The notes under the pieces were generated by a model. The model was not told where the DNA came from, searched no databases, and worked only from the letters and a program-made list of their open reading frames with translations. DNA of 64,000 nt from Brachybacterium epidermidis (GTDB lineage Bacteria; Actinomycetota; Actinomycetes; Actinomycetales; Dermabacteraceae). Where the stretch lies: contig NZ_JADEYR010000013.1 in NCBI RefSeq assembly GCF_015209585.1, positions 1 through 64,000 of the forward strand, written 5' to 3'. Shown here piece after piece: positions 17,632-26,986 of this stretch. Each line of letters opens with the position of its first letter. Position 1 is the stretch's first letter. Both the position numbers and the translations under genes were made by a program.

Positions 17632-18618
17632 ATGTCGCAGCCACCGCAGAACGGATGGGGTCAGCAGTCCGGCGATCCCTACGGGCAACCCCAGGGCAAT
17701 GGCCAGGACGGCTACGGCCAGCCCTCGCCGAACGCCGGGTACGGGCAGGACGCCTACGGGCAGGACGCCTACGGCCAGGGGGGCTACGGCCAGGACGCCT
17801 ATGGCCAGCCCTCTCCCAACGCCGGCTACTCGGACTACGGCCAGGGCTCGCCGAACTCCGGCTACGCACCGTCCTTCGGGGACGGTGCGCAGGGAGCCGC
17901 CCCGCAGCAGGGCGAGAAGAAGTCCGGCTCCAAGCTGCCCCTGCTGATCTGCGCCGGCTGTGCCGTGCTGGCCCTCATCGTGGGCATCATCGGCGGCGGC
18001 ATCTTCCTGTTCACCCGTGGTGGCGAGGAGGATCCGCCCACGGGTGGCGGTGACACGACCACCACCCAGGAGGAGACACCCGATCCGGACGGCACCACCG
18101 AGCCCGAGGGTGGGGATGACACCACCGAGCCCGAGGGTGGGGACGACACCACCGAGCCTGCCGGCGACGGTGACAAGGGCACGCGTGAGAACCCCTACGG
18201 GGCCGGTGAGACCTTCGTCCTCCCCGATACCGAGGACGGCGAGCTGGAGATCAGCTTCGGCAACGTGAACTGGGACGCCACCGAAGAGATCAAGGAGACG
18301 AACCAGTTCAACGCGGATCCGGGCGAGGGCGATGTCCACATCATGGTTCCCGTCACGCTCACCTACCGCGGTTCCGGCAGCGTCGAGCCTCTGCTGCTGC
18401 TGAGCACCAACTACGTGGCCGACAGCGGCAACTCGTACAGGTCCGCTCCGCTCGTGGTTCCCAACGACGCGATGGACGTGGGAGAGCTGTACGACGGCGG
18501 CACCGGTGAGTTCAACAGCCCCTGCACCATCCCCACCGATGCCGTCCAGAAGGGCTCGTTCAACGTGTCGGTGCTCTTGGACTTCGACGGTGAGGAGGTG
18601 TGGGTCGCTGCCGAGTGA
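17632..18618 (+). CDS. Single-pass membrane protein with GYGQ-repeat tail and DUF4352-like outer domain
   Basis: 328 residues. Residues 1-85 are low complexity, built of Gly/Tyr/Gln/Asp units (YGQDAYGQ, YGQPSPNAGY), a prion-like cytoplasmic tail common in actinobacterial membrane proteins. A membrane helix (LPLLICAGCAVLALIVGIIG) follows at about 100-120, then a Thr/Glu/Asp stalk with the repeat TTEPEGGDD. The last ~140 residues are a beta-rich extracellular domain (ENPYGAGETFVL, MVPVTLTYRG, FNVSVLLDFDGEEVWVA) like DUF4352/telomeric-repeat-factor-like domains. No enzyme motif is visible. A 12-bp hairpin follows the gene. Confidence 0.75.
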   Translation: MSQPPQNGWGQQSGDPYGQPQGNGQDGYGQPSPNAGYGQDAYGQDAYGQGGYGQDAYGQPSPNAGYSDYGQGSPNSGYAPSFGDGAQGAAPQQGEKKSGSKLPLLICAGCAVLALIVGIIGGGIFLFTRGGEEDPPTGGGDTTTTQEETPDPDGTTEPEGGDDTTEPEGGDDTTEPAGDGDKGTRENPYGAGETFVLPDTEDGELEISFGNVNWDATEEIKETNQFNADPGEGDVHIMVPVTLTYRGSGSVEPLLLLSTNYVADSGNSYRSAPLVVPNDAMDVGELYDGGTGEFNSPCTIPTDAVQKGSFNVSVLLDFDGEEVWVAAE

Positions 18619-18637
18619 CCCACCTGCTGTGACGCCC

Positions 18638-18675
18638 GACGGCCCGCCCACCCCGCACGGGGAGGGCGGGCCGTC
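18638..18675. terminator. Convergent terminator
   Basis: GACGGCCCGCCC (18638-18649) pairs perfectly with GGGCGGGCCGTC (18664-18675). It sits between the converging membrane-protein and aminotransferase genes and can serve both. Confidence 0.75.
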
Positions 18676-18717
18676 CGCGTGGCGGCCGTCGGAGGGATCG
18701 GCGGGTGCGTGCCGTGA

Positions 18718-19941
18718 TCATCGGCCGGACCAGCCGGCCAGGCGCTCCAGGGCCAGTTCGATGGTGGGGCGGTCCTTGCAGAACGCGAGGCGCAGCAGCG
18801 AGCCGGCCGCGGCGGACTCTGCGCTGCCGGGCCGGTAGAACGCCGTCAGGGGGATCGCGGCCACCCCGGCCTCGGTGGGCAGGCGCTCGCACAGCGCCTC
18901 GGCATCGGGCTCGCCCAGGCCCGCGGTATCGGCCACCACGAAGTAGCCGGCCTCCGGCACCCCCACGGTGAACCCCACCGAGCGCAGCCCCGCCACCAGC
19001 AGGTCCCGACGCTCTCGCAGGTCATCCGCGATGCCGGCGATGGCCTCGTCGGGCATGCGCAGGCCCACCGCCACCGCGTGCTGGAAGGGCGCCCCGGAGG
19101 TGTAGGTGAGCCACTGCTTGGTCCCGGTGATGGCGGTGACCAGGGGAGAGGGCGCGGTGACCCAGCCGATCTTCCAGCCCGTCACCGAGAAGGTCTTGCC
19201 CGCCGAGGAGATCGAGACGGTGCGCTCACGGGCCCCGGGAAGCGTGGCGATCGGGACGTGGGCGGGACCGTAGGTGAGGTGCTCGTACACCTCGTCGGTG
19301 ACGATCAGCGCGTCGTGCCGCACCGCCTCCTCGACGATCGCGACCAGCACCTCCCGATCCAGCACCGCCCCGGTGGGGTTGTGGGGCGAGTTCACGATCA
19401 CCATCCGGGTGCGGGGACCGAAGGCCGAGCGCAGCTCGGCGGCGTCCACCGTGGTGGCCAGGTCCCCGTCGGCACCCGGCGCGATGCGCAGCGGGACGGT
19501 GCGGTGCACCCCGCCGGCCAGGGCGATCAGGGCCGCGTACTGGTCGTAGAAGGGCTCCAGGGTGACCACCTCGTCCCCCGGCTCCACCAGCGCCAGCACG
19601 GTGGCCGCCAGCGCCTCCGTGGCGCCGGTTGTCACCAGCACCTCCCCGGCAGGGTCCCAGTCGAGTCCGTAGCGGCGCTGCTGGTGCAGCGCGATCGCCT
19701 CCCGCAGCACGGGCTCGCCGGCCCCGGGCGGGTACTGGTTGTGGCCGGCTCGGATCGCTGCGATCGCGGCCGCGGCCGCCTTGTGGGGCGGGTCGGTGTC
19801 CGGGAACCCCTGCCCCAGGTTCGCCGCGCCCGTCTGCGCGGCGCGGGCGGAGATGCGGGCGAACACCGTGGGGCGGGCGATGCCGTCGGTGAGCAGTCCG
19901 GTGGCGCCGGAGGCGCGGGTCCAGGGGCCGGAGGTGTCCAT
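18718..19941 (-). CDS. PLP-dependent aminotransferase, class I/II (DapC/kynurenine-type)
   Basis: 407 residues, a normal length. Fold type I signatures are NLGQGFPDTDPP near the N-terminus, SPHNPTGAV (cofactor Asn/Asp region), IVTDEVYEHLTYG and SSAGKTFSVTGWKIGW with the Schiff-base Lys, then LRLAFCKD with the carboxylate-binding Arg. Relatives act as N-succinyl-diaminopimelate, methionine/glutamine or kynurenine aminotransferases; the GQGFPD start is common to that branch. Substrate cannot be fixed from sequence. The next gene on this strand (GtrA) lies 23 bases upstream, but its function suggests no pathway link. Confidence 0.85.
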   Translation of the reverse strand: MDTSGPWTRASGATGLLTDGIARPTVFARISARAAQTGAANLGQGFPDTDPPHKAAAAAIAAIRAGHNQYPPGAGEPVLREAIALHQQRRYGLDWDPAGEVLVTTGATEALAATVLALVEPGDEVVTLEPFYDQYAALIALAGGVHRTVPLRIAPGADGDLATTVDAAELRSAFGPRTRMVIVNSPHNPTGAVLDREVLVAIVEEAVRHDALIVTDEVYEHLTYGPAHVPIATLPGARERTVSISSAGKTFSVTGWKIGWVTAPSPLVTAITGTKQWLTYTSGAPFQHAVAVGLRMPDEAIAGIADDLRERRDLLVAGLRSVGFTVGVPEAGYFVVADTAGLGEPDAEALCERLPTEAGVAAIPLTAFYRPGSAESAAAGSLLRLAFCKDRPTIELALERLAGWSGR

Positions 19942-19964
19942 GGCCCGAGTGTGTCAGAGCGAGG

Positions 19965-20534
19965 TCAGCGCTCGCGGGGGAACACGTACCGTCCGTAGGT
20001 CACGTACCGGAAGGTGGTCGAGACGATCTGCCCGATGAAGGTCCCGGAGACGTTGTCGGCCAGCACCGAGTCCAGGCCCAGCACGTAGCGGGAGAAGCCC
20101 AAGCAGCCCAGCTGCAGCCCCGCGGCGATCAGGTTCACCAGCACGAACAGCGCTATCGAGCGAGCCGTGTGGGGGCGGGGCCGGTCCCCGAAGGTCCACA
20201 GGCGGTTGCCCAGGTAGGTCAGGCACGAGGCCACCGCGATGGTCAGCAGCTTGGCGGCCAGCGGGTGGCCGTGCATCAGCCCCTGTCCCCATCCCTCCGC
20301 GGGGTCCCAGAACACCAGCAGGTTGTACAGCGCGGCGTCGAACAGGAACACCAGCCCGCCCACGGTGAGGAACGTCAGGGTGGGCCGCAGGTGCTCGGCG
20401 GCCAGGGCACCGGTGCGGGAACGGGGGGAGGAGCCCGAACCGCGCCCAGGGCGCGGGCCAACGGTGGCACGATGCGGGGACGGGCGGGGTGGGGCGCCGG
20501 CCTCCTCGGCCGTGACGGCATCGGGCCTGGACAC
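19965..20534 (-). CDS. GtrA-family membrane protein
   Basis: 189 residues from GTG 20534 (GTG 20543 is the alternative; longer forms read through a repeat-rich leader). Four membrane helices are visible, beginning LTFLTVGGLVFLFDAALYNLL, with the family motif YLGNRLWTF and a C-terminal TFRYVTYGRYVF. GtrA proteins are thought to flip or present polyprenyl-linked sugars for cell-wall or teichoic-acid glycosylation. The frame upstream of the chosen start passes through the 44-bp direct repeats and is unlikely to be coding. Confidence 0.8.
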   Translation of the reverse strand: MSRPDAVTAEEAGAPPRPSPHRATVGPRPGRGSGSSPRSRTGALAAEHLRPTLTFLTVGGLVFLFDAALYNLLVFWDPAEGWGQGLMHGHPLAAKLLTIAVASCLTYLGNRLWTFGDRPRPHTARSIALFVLVNLIAAGLQLGCLGFSRYVLGLDSVLADNVSGTFIGQIVSTTFRYVTYGRYVFPRER

Positions 20535-20571
20535 GCACGGCACTGTACCCGAGTAGGATCGGACTGCGGTC

Positions 20572-20712
20572 GCTGCGACGGGTCCCCGGCACACGGGAGG
20601 CCCTGGGAGCGCGCGACCCGGCTGCTGCGACGGGCGCCCGGCACACGGGAAGCCCTGGGAGCGCGCGGCCATCGCCGCAGGAACGGGCACCGAGCCCTGG
20701 GAGCCCGCGGCA
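20572..20712. repeat. 44-bp direct repeat, two and a half copies
   Basis: A unit beginning GCTGCGACGGG and ending CCTGGGAGCGCGCG occurs at 20572-20615 and 20624-20667 (start-to-start 52 bp) with few mismatches. A third partial copy with AGCCCTGGGAGC and CGCGGCACAC lies at about 20692-20712. The array occupies the divergent intergenic region between gtrA and the pyridoxal kinase-like gene. Function unknown. Confidence 0.6.
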
Positions 20713-20770
20713 CACCCATCACCGGCGGGCTCGCACGATCGGGACCCGCAGCACAGTTCAGGAAGGACAC

Positions 20771-21571
20771 ATGACTCACGTCGCCCTCGCCATCGCCGGC
20801 TCCGAGACCACCGGAGGCGCCGGTGCACAGACCGACCTCAAGACGTTCCACCAGCTCGACACCTTCGGCTGCGCGGCGCTGACCTGCATCGTCTCGATGG
20901 ACCCGAAGGACAACTGGAACCACCGCTTCGTGCCCGTGGAGCCCCAGGTGATCGCCGATCAGATCGAGGCCTGCACGGGCGTGCACGACATCGACACCGT
21001 CAAGATCGGCATGCTGGGCAGCCCGGCCACCATCGACGTCGTGGCCGCCGCCCTGGCCGAGCACTCCTTCACCAACGTGGTGCTGGACCCGGTGCTGATC
21101 TGCAAGGGGCAGGAGTTCGGCCACGCGCTGGACACCGACAACGCACTCAAGGAGAAAATCCTGCCCAAGGCCACCTTCGTGACCCCCAACCACTTCGAGG
21201 CGCTGGCGCTGTCCGGCATGGACGCCATCGAGTCGGTGGAGGACCTCACCGAGGCCGCCCGCCGCATCCACGACGCTTACGACGTGATCGTGCTCGCCAA
21301 GGGCGGCGTGGTGCTGGAGGGCGCCGACGCGGTGGACGTGTTCTACGACGGCGAGCAGACCGTCGAGCTGCGCAGCCCCAAGACCGGCGAGGACCGCATC
21401 CACGGCGCCGGCTGCACGCTCGCTGCCGCCGTCACCGCCGAGCTGGCCAAGGGCGCCACCCCGCTCGAGGCCGCGCGCACCGCCAAGGCCGTGGTGGACA
21501 GCTCCATCGAGCACCGCCAGTCCAGCCACCTGCCCTTCGACGCCGTGTACCAGCGCGGCTACCAGGGCTGA
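20771..21571 (+). CDS. PdxK/ThiD-type kinase (pyridoxine or hydroxymethylpyrimidine kinase)
   Basis: 266 residues from ATG 20771 with GGAAGGA 6 bases upstream. Ribokinase-fold signatures: AIAGSETTGGAGAQTDLKTF at the N-terminus, TVKIGMLGS, VLDPVLICKG, TPNHFEAL and DRIHGAGCTLAAAV, whose GAGC carries the anion hole and the Cys typical of ThiD-type pyridoxal kinases. The enzyme phosphorylates vitamin B6 vitamers or the thiamine pyrimidine. No thiamine gene is nearby, and the size and GAGC pattern match the single-domain ThiD-like pyridoxal kinases of Gram-positives. A hairpin terminator follows. Confidence 0.85.
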   Translation: MTHVALAIAGSETTGGAGAQTDLKTFHQLDTFGCAALTCIVSMDPKDNWNHRFVPVEPQVIADQIEACTGVHDIDTVKIGMLGSPATIDVVAAALAEHSFTNVVLDPVLICKGQEFGHALDTDNALKEKILPKATFVTPNHFEALALSGMDAIESVEDLTEAARRIHDAYDVIVLAKGGVVLEGADAVDVFYDGEQTVELRSPKTGEDRIHGAGCTLAAAVTAELAKGATPLEAARTAKAVVDSSIEHRQSSHLPFDAVYQRGYQG

Positions 21572-21604
21572 GCGACAGCCGGCCGATCGCATCGACGGGT
21601 GACC

Positions 21605-21633
21605 GGGCGCCGCAGGAGGACCCTGCGGCGCCC
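21605..21633 (+). terminator. Hairpin terminator after kinase gene
   Basis: GGGCGCCGCAGG (21605-21616) pairs perfectly with CCTGCGGCGCCC (21622-21633). An unusually A+T-rich stretch (21655-21690) follows, probably the promoter region of the amino-acid transporter. Confidence 0.7.
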
Positions 21634-21730
21634 GCCACATGAGCGCCGGGCGGTCACAAAAGCATTCCGAAATGTAAACAACTATTCCGCTTGCTGGACA
21701 GTCGGCGGTCGCACCAGACATTCTCGGTGC

Positions 21731-22537
<807 letters not shown>

Positions 22538-22608
22538 CACCCGACCGGCACCGACCGGCACCCGCGAACTCCCGCACCTGACGATCACCCCACGAAACGG
22601 AGAACACC

Positions 22609-23574
22609 ATGACCACCAGCACCTTCCGCCCCGGCCGCCGTGCCCTGGTCGCGGCCGCCGCCGCACTGCCCCTCGGCGCTGCCCTGGCCGCCTGCGGCTC
22701 CGACACCGGTGACGGACCCTCGCTCGGCGGCGAGGGCGGCGCAGGCGGCGGCTTCGCCGATGCGGTCGCCTCCGGTCCCGTCGCCGAGGACGCCGCCATC
22801 GAGGCCAGCGCCTGGGCCACCCGCATCAAGGAGGCCGGTACCCTCAAGCGTGGCGGCACCGTCGCCAACCAGGTGTTCTCCCTGGCCGACACCTCCGGTG
22901 GCAACCCCACCGGCTTCGACGCCGGCATCACCCAGCTGCTGGCCCGCTACATCCTGGGCGAGGACGGCGCGGACAAGGTCGAGTACATCGACACCACCGT
23001 CGACACCCGCGAGACCATGGTGCAGAACGGCACCGTGGACTGCGTGATCGCCACCTACTCGATCACCCCCGAGCGCCTCGAGGTCATCAACTTCGCCGGC
23101 CCGTACTACCTCTCCGGCACCGCCATCCAGGTGCGCGCCGAGGACGCCGAGTCGATCTCCGGGCCCGAGGACCTCACCGGCAAGAACCTGGTCACCCAGT
23201 CCAACTCCACCGGCATCCAGGCCATCGAGGAGCACGTCACCGATCCGGGCGATGTGCAGCAGCTGCCGGACAACGAGTCCTGCGTGGCCGCCCTCAAGCA
23301 GGGCCGGGCCGACGCCTACGTGCTTGACCAGGGCGTGCTGCTGGGCAACTCCAAGGCCGATCCGGACGTCGTGGTGGTGGGCGAGCCCTTCGTGGACGAC
23401 CCCTACGGCGTGGGCCTGTCCAAGGACGACGAGGACGCCCTGGACTTCGTCAACACCTTCCTGCAGGCGATCATCGACGACGGCACCTGGGAGAAGCTCT
23501 GGACCGCCACCATCGGTGAGGTCGTCCCGGGCGACGCCCCCGAGCCGCCCGTCCCCGGCGACCTGCCCGCCTGA
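22609..23574 (+). CDS. Amino-acid ABC transporter substrate-binding lipoprotein
   Basis: 321 residues. Leader with RRALVAAAAALPLGAALAAC, lipobox LAAC, so a lipid-anchored receptor. After a Gly-rich spacer comes a family 3 solute-binding fold: NPTGFDAGITQLLARYILG, YIDTTVDTRETMVQNGTVDC, YSITPERLEVINFAGPYY, then the second lobe with QSNSTGIQAIEE. The pattern is that of the glutamate-binding GluB and close relatives. It sits 71 bases after the ATPase and 70 before the first permease. Confidence 0.9.
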   Translation: MTTSTFRPGRRALVAAAAALPLGAALAACGSDTGDGPSLGGEGGAGGGFADAVASGPVAEDAAIEASAWATRIKEAGTLKRGGTVANQVFSLADTSGGNPTGFDAGITQLLARYILGEDGADKVEYIDTTVDTRETMVQNGTVDCVIATYSITPERLEVINFAGPYYLSGTAIQVRAEDAESISGPEDLTGKNLVTQSNSTGIQAIEEHVTDPGDVQQLPDNESCVAALKQGRADAYVLDQGVLLGNSKADPDVVVVGEPFVDDPYGVGLSKDDEDALDFVNTFLQAIIDDGTWEKLWTATIGEVVPGDAPEPPVPGDLPA

Positions 23575-23644
23575 TCCTCATCGCCTGACCGACGGGGCCC
23601 GCCCGACAGCGCGGCCCCGTCGGCGCCTCCCCCGGAAGGTCCCC

Positions 23645-24343
23645 ATGCACGCCATCAGCGAGAACATCCCCCTGCTGCTGCAGGGCATCGCGACCACCGT
23701 CGCGCTCACCCTGCTGGGCTACGTCTTCGCCCTGGTCGTGGGCACGGTGCTGGCCGTGTGCCGGGTGAGCCCGATCCCGCCGCTGCGGTGGGCGGCCACG
23801 GTGTACGTGGAGATCTTCCGCAACATCCCGCTGCTGAGCCTGCTGATCCTGATCGCCTTCGGACTGCCGGACGTGGGGCTGACCCTGCCGTACTTCTGGT
23901 GCGGCGTGCTGGGCCTGACCCTGTCCTCAGCTGCCTTCGTGTGCGAGAACGTGCGCTCCGGCATCAACACGGTGCCGGTGGGGCACGCGGAAGCCGCGCG
24001 CTCCATCGGGCTGGGATTCTTCGGCACCCTGCGCCACGTGGTGCTGCCCCAGGCGTTCCGCACCATGATCCAGCCGCTGGTGAACGTGTTCATCGGCACC
24101 GTCATCGGCTCCTCACTGTGCTCCGCGATCGCGGTCATGGAGATCACCGGCGTCACCCAAAGGCTCAACATCCAGTACGCCCAGGCGGTCGTCATGTTCC
24201 TGGTGGCCGGTGCCGTGTACCTAGTGCTGTCCCTGGGCGGCGCCTACCTGGGCGGGGTGCTGGAGCGGGCCGTGTCCCCGTCGGACGCCCGCCGTCGGGG
24301 CCCTGACCGCGCGCTCGACGTGCAGGCAGGAGCGCAGGCATGA
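23645..24343 (+). CDS. Amino-acid ABC transporter permease 1
   Basis: 232 residues from ATG 23645 with GGAAGG upstream. Five membrane helices and the HisM/GlnP-type motif EIFRNIPLLSLLILIAFGLP. The ATPase-contact loop reads GHAEAARSIGLGFFGTLRHV. The stop overlaps the start of the second permease by four bases. Confidence 0.88.
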   Translation: MHAISENIPLLLQGIATTVALTLLGYVFALVVGTVLAVCRVSPIPPLRWAATVYVEIFRNIPLLSLLILIAFGLPDVGLTLPYFWCGVLGLTLSSAAFVCENVRSGINTVPVGHAEAARSIGLGFFGTLRHVVLPQAFRTMIQPLVNVFIGTVIGSSLCSAIAVMEITGVTQRLNIQYAQAVVMFLVAGAVYLVLSLGGAYLGGVLERAVSPSDARRRGPDRALDVQAGAQA

Positions 24344-25167
24344 GCGCACGCACCAACACCGCCACCCAGGTGCTGTTCGACGCGCCCGGCCCGAAGGGCC
24401 GCCGTCGGATCCTGGTCCTGTCGATCCTCAGCGTGCTGGTGATCCTCGGCGTGATCGCGCTGGGGCTGCGGCAGTTCGCGATGAACGGCGAGCTCGATCC
24501 CGGCAAGTGGGTGGTGTACCTGCGCGCCGACTACCTGGCCTTCCTGGGCAAGGGCCTGATGGGCACCCTGAAGGCCACCGCCATGGCCGCCGTGGTCGCC
24601 TTCCCGCTGGGCCTGCTGCTGGCCCTGGGCAGGCTCTCCCGCATCACCCCGCTCAGCGCGGCGGTGGCCTGTTGGATCGAGTTCTTCCGTGGCATCCCCA
24701 TGCTGCTGGTGGTCTATGCGTTCCTGCTGGCCCTGCCCGCCTACGGGGTGAACGTGCCGCGGTTCTGGATGCTGGTGATCCCGATGATCATGGTCTCCTC
24801 CGCCACCACCGCTGAGGTGTTCCGCGCCGGCATCAACGCCGTGGACAAGGGCCAGCACGAGGCCGCTGCCGCGATCGGCCTGACCCCGCGCGACTCCATG
24901 CTCCACGTGGTGCTGCCGCAGGCCGTGCGCCTGGTGCTGCCCAGCCTGATCCTGGCGCTGGTGAGCCTGCTGAAGGACTCCACGCTGGGCTACGTGGTCA
25001 GCTTCAACGAGCTGCAGTTCCAGGGCAAGACGATGGTCTCCATCACCCGCTACCTGGTGCAGACCTACGTGGTGGTCTCGGTCATCTACATCGCCATCAA
25101 CTTCCTGCTCACCCGGATCGCGCTGGCGCTGGACGCGCGGATGAAGGCGCGCGCGACGGGCGGCTGA
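24340..25167 (+). CDS. Amino-acid ABC transporter permease 2
   Basis: 275 residues. An N-terminal cytoplasmic stretch and helix are followed by the conserved core FFRGIPMLLVVYAFLLALPA and the loop GQHEAAAAIGLTPRDSMLHV, which contacts the ATPase. It is the usual partner of the preceding permease in GluCD-type systems. Weakly repeated C-rich sequence of about 115 bases separates it from the next gene. Confidence 0.88.
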   Translation: MSARTNTATQVLFDAPGPKGRRRILVLSILSVLVILGVIALGLRQFAMNGELDPGKWVVYLRADYLAFLGKGLMGTLKATAMAAVVAFPLGLLLALGRLSRITPLSAAVACWIEFFRGIPMLLVVYAFLLALPAYGVNVPRFWMLVIPMIMVSSATTAEVFRAGINAVDKGQHEAAAAIGLTPRDSMLHVVLPQAVRLVLPSLILALVSLLKDSTLGYVVSFNELQFQGKTMVSITRYLVQTYVVVSVIYIAINFLLTRIALALDARMKARATGG

Positions 25168-25282
25168 GCAGGCAGCGTGCACCCGCTGCTGCGCAACCCC
25201 ACTCCGTCGAATTCCCCAGCACAACCCCGCTCCGGAGAACTCCCCCTGCGGAACCCCCGTCCCACGGAAGAAGGACCCTCCC

Positions 25283-26071
25283 ATGTGTCGTCTGCTCGGT
25301 GTCGTCAGCCGTGAGCGCATCTCCCTGGACCGTGCCATCGCCCACGAGCTGGAGCCGTTCACGGAGCTGTCGGAGCTGCACCGGGATGGCTGGGGCGTGG
25401 CGTGGTTCGAGCAGGACGGCCCCGCCCAGCGGTCAACCCCGCAGATCCTGCGGCAGCTGGACGTCGCCCGCGAGTCCACCGCCTACCGGGAGGCGCTCGC
25501 CGCCGCGCACGGCCCCATGATGCTGGTGCACCTGCGCAAGGCCAGCCCTGGCCTGCCTCTGCAGATCACCAACACCCATCCCTTCCGGGAGGGCGACGTG
25601 GTGTTCGCCCACAACGGCCAGTTCGACCTCTCGGGCCCCCTGCGCGAGGAGATCCTCTCCCGCGGTGGCCGCGTGCCCGAAGGGACCACGGACTCGGAGC
25701 TGTACTTCTCCCTAGTGGAGCTGTACGCCCGCACCGAGGAGCCGGTCGTCGCCGTGCAGCGCGCCGCCGCGGAGATCACCGCCCTGTGCCTGCGCTACGG
25801 CACCCGGGTGCCGGAGGCACTGAACTGCCTGTACATGACCCCGGACCTGCTGGTGGCGTACCAGCAGCACGACCCGGCACAGGCCAAGCCCCACCATCAC
25901 CCGGACAACTACACCCTGCGCTACCGCATCGACCCCGAGCGCGTGATCGTGGCGTCCACGGGCATCCCACAGCCCGACCACCTCGAGCTCGAGCAGGGAG
26001 AGGCCCTGGTGGTGGACCGTCGCACCCTCTCGGTGATGCGCCACCCGGCGATCGTGCCGATCCCGGTCTGA
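25283..26071 (+). CDS. Class II glutamine amidotransferase-like protein (YafJ type)
   Basis: 262 residues. After Met removal the N-terminus is CRLLGVVS, giving the N-terminal nucleophile Cys of Ntn-type glutamine amidotransferases. Conserved elements DGWGVAWFE, LVHLRKAS (Arg/Lys for glutamine binding), FAHNGQFD (oxyanion Asn-Gly) and TDSELYF (Asp) follow in order. The fold hydrolyses glutamine or another amide; members of this single-domain family have no known acceptor enzyme. It lies directly after a glutamate/glutamine-type importer, which fits glutamine use, but co-transcription is not shown. An AAGGA ribosome-binding site precedes ATG 25283. Confidence 0.85.
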   Translation: MCRLLGVVSRERISLDRAIAHELEPFTELSELHRDGWGVAWFEQDGPAQRSTPQILRQLDVARESTAYREALAAAHGPMMLVHLRKASPGLPLQITNTHPFREGDVVFAHNGQFDLSGPLREEILSRGGRVPEGTTDSELYFSLVELYARTEEPVVAVQRAAAEITALCLRYGTRVPEALNCLYMTPDLLVAYQQHDPAQAKPHHHPDNYTLRYRIDPERVIVASTGIPQPDHLELEQGEALVVDRRTLSVMRHPAIVPIPV

Positions 26072-26146
26072 GAGGCCGCGGCGATCTCCGCTACTGTGGG
26101 TCGCCCGGCGGAGCACACCGCCCCTCCCCGTCGTACGGAGCACACG

Positions 26147-26986
26147 GTGATCGGATTCGAGAACGTCCGCAAGGAGTACCCCGGCGGCACGGTGGCCGTG
26201 GAGGACTTCACCCTTGAGATCCCCTCGCACCGGAGCGTGGTCCTGGTGGGCTCCTCCGGCTCCGGCAAGACCACCCTGATGCGGATGATCAACCGCATGG
26301 TCGACCCCACTGCCGGGCGCGTGCTGATCGACGGCGAGGACGTGGCGCACCTGGACCCTGTGCAGCTGCGCCGCTCCATCGGCTACGTCATGCAGGCCTC
26401 CGGGCTGCTTCCGCACCGCACCGTGCTGGACAACATCACCACCGTCCCCGTGCTGCGCGGCACCTCGCGTCGCGATGCGCGCACCCGCGCCGCCGAACTG
26501 CTGGAGCTGGTGGGACTGGACCAGCAGGTCGCCACCCGGTACCCCGCCCAGCTCTCCGGTGGCCAGCAGCAGCGCGTGGGGGTGGCGCGGGCCCTTGCAG
26601 CGGATCCGGACATCCTGCTGATGGACGAGCCCTTCGGCGCGGTGGACCCGATCGTCAGGGCGGACCTGCAGCAGGAGCTGCTCCGCCTCCAGCGCGAGCT
26701 GCGCAAGACCATCGTCTTCGTCACCCACGACATCGACGAAGCATTCCTGGTGGGGGACCGCGTGGTGCTGCTGCGTCCCGGGGGCATCATCGCCCAGCAG
26801 GGCGCCCCGCGGGAGATCCTGGCCCGGCCTGCCGATGACTTCGTCTCCCGCTTCGTGGGTGCGGACCGCGGCACGCGCACCCTGCACCTCGAGGAGGTCG
26901 ACGGCAGGCGCGTGGTGGTCGACGCCGACGGGCGGGCCACCGGCGTGCTCGACCATGACCGCACCGCCGGGGAGCACATGACGTGA
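26147..26986 (+). CDS. opuCA: Osmoprotectant ABC transporter ATPase (OpuCA type)
   Basis: 279 residues from GTG 26147, chosen for the CGGAG ribosome-binding site 7 bases upstream; an earlier GTG at 26096 adds an unlikely tail. Walker A GSSGSGKTT, signature [15 protein letters not shown], Walker B ILLMDEPFGAVD and the switch His in FVTHDIDEAF are present. The family shift from usual importers is GYVMQASGLLPHRTV, typical of quaternary-amine ATPases. No CBS pair is visible at the C-terminus, which ends in a short poorly conserved tail. It drives uptake of glycine betaine, choline or similar osmoprotectants. It overlaps the next gene. Confidence 0.85.
   Translation: MIGFENVRKEYPGGTVAVEDFTLEIPSHRSVVLVGSSGSGKTTLMRMINRMVDPTAGRVLIDGEDVAHLDPVQLRRSIGYVMQASGLLPHRTVLDNITTVPVLRGTSRRDARTRAAELLELVGLDQQVATRYPAQLSGGQQQRVGVARALAADPDILLMDEPFGAVDPIVRADLQQELLRLQRELRKTIVFVTHDIDEAFLVGDRVVLLRPGGIIAQQGAPREILARPADDFVSRFVGADRGTRTLHLEEVDGRRVVVDADGRATGVLDHDRTAGEHMT

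Noticed and set aside
15169-18651. A 1160-residue open frame on the minus strand across the FadB-like and GYGQ-rich genes
   Set aside because: It is the antisense of two well-supported genes. It is rich in His, Gly, Leu and Val with no domain, as expected from high-GC mirror frames.
25168-25282. Tandem repeat before the glutamine amidotransferase-like gene
   Set aside because: Three C-rich stretches of about 29 bases share only a loose AACCCC...CC pattern; too diverged to call a repeat.
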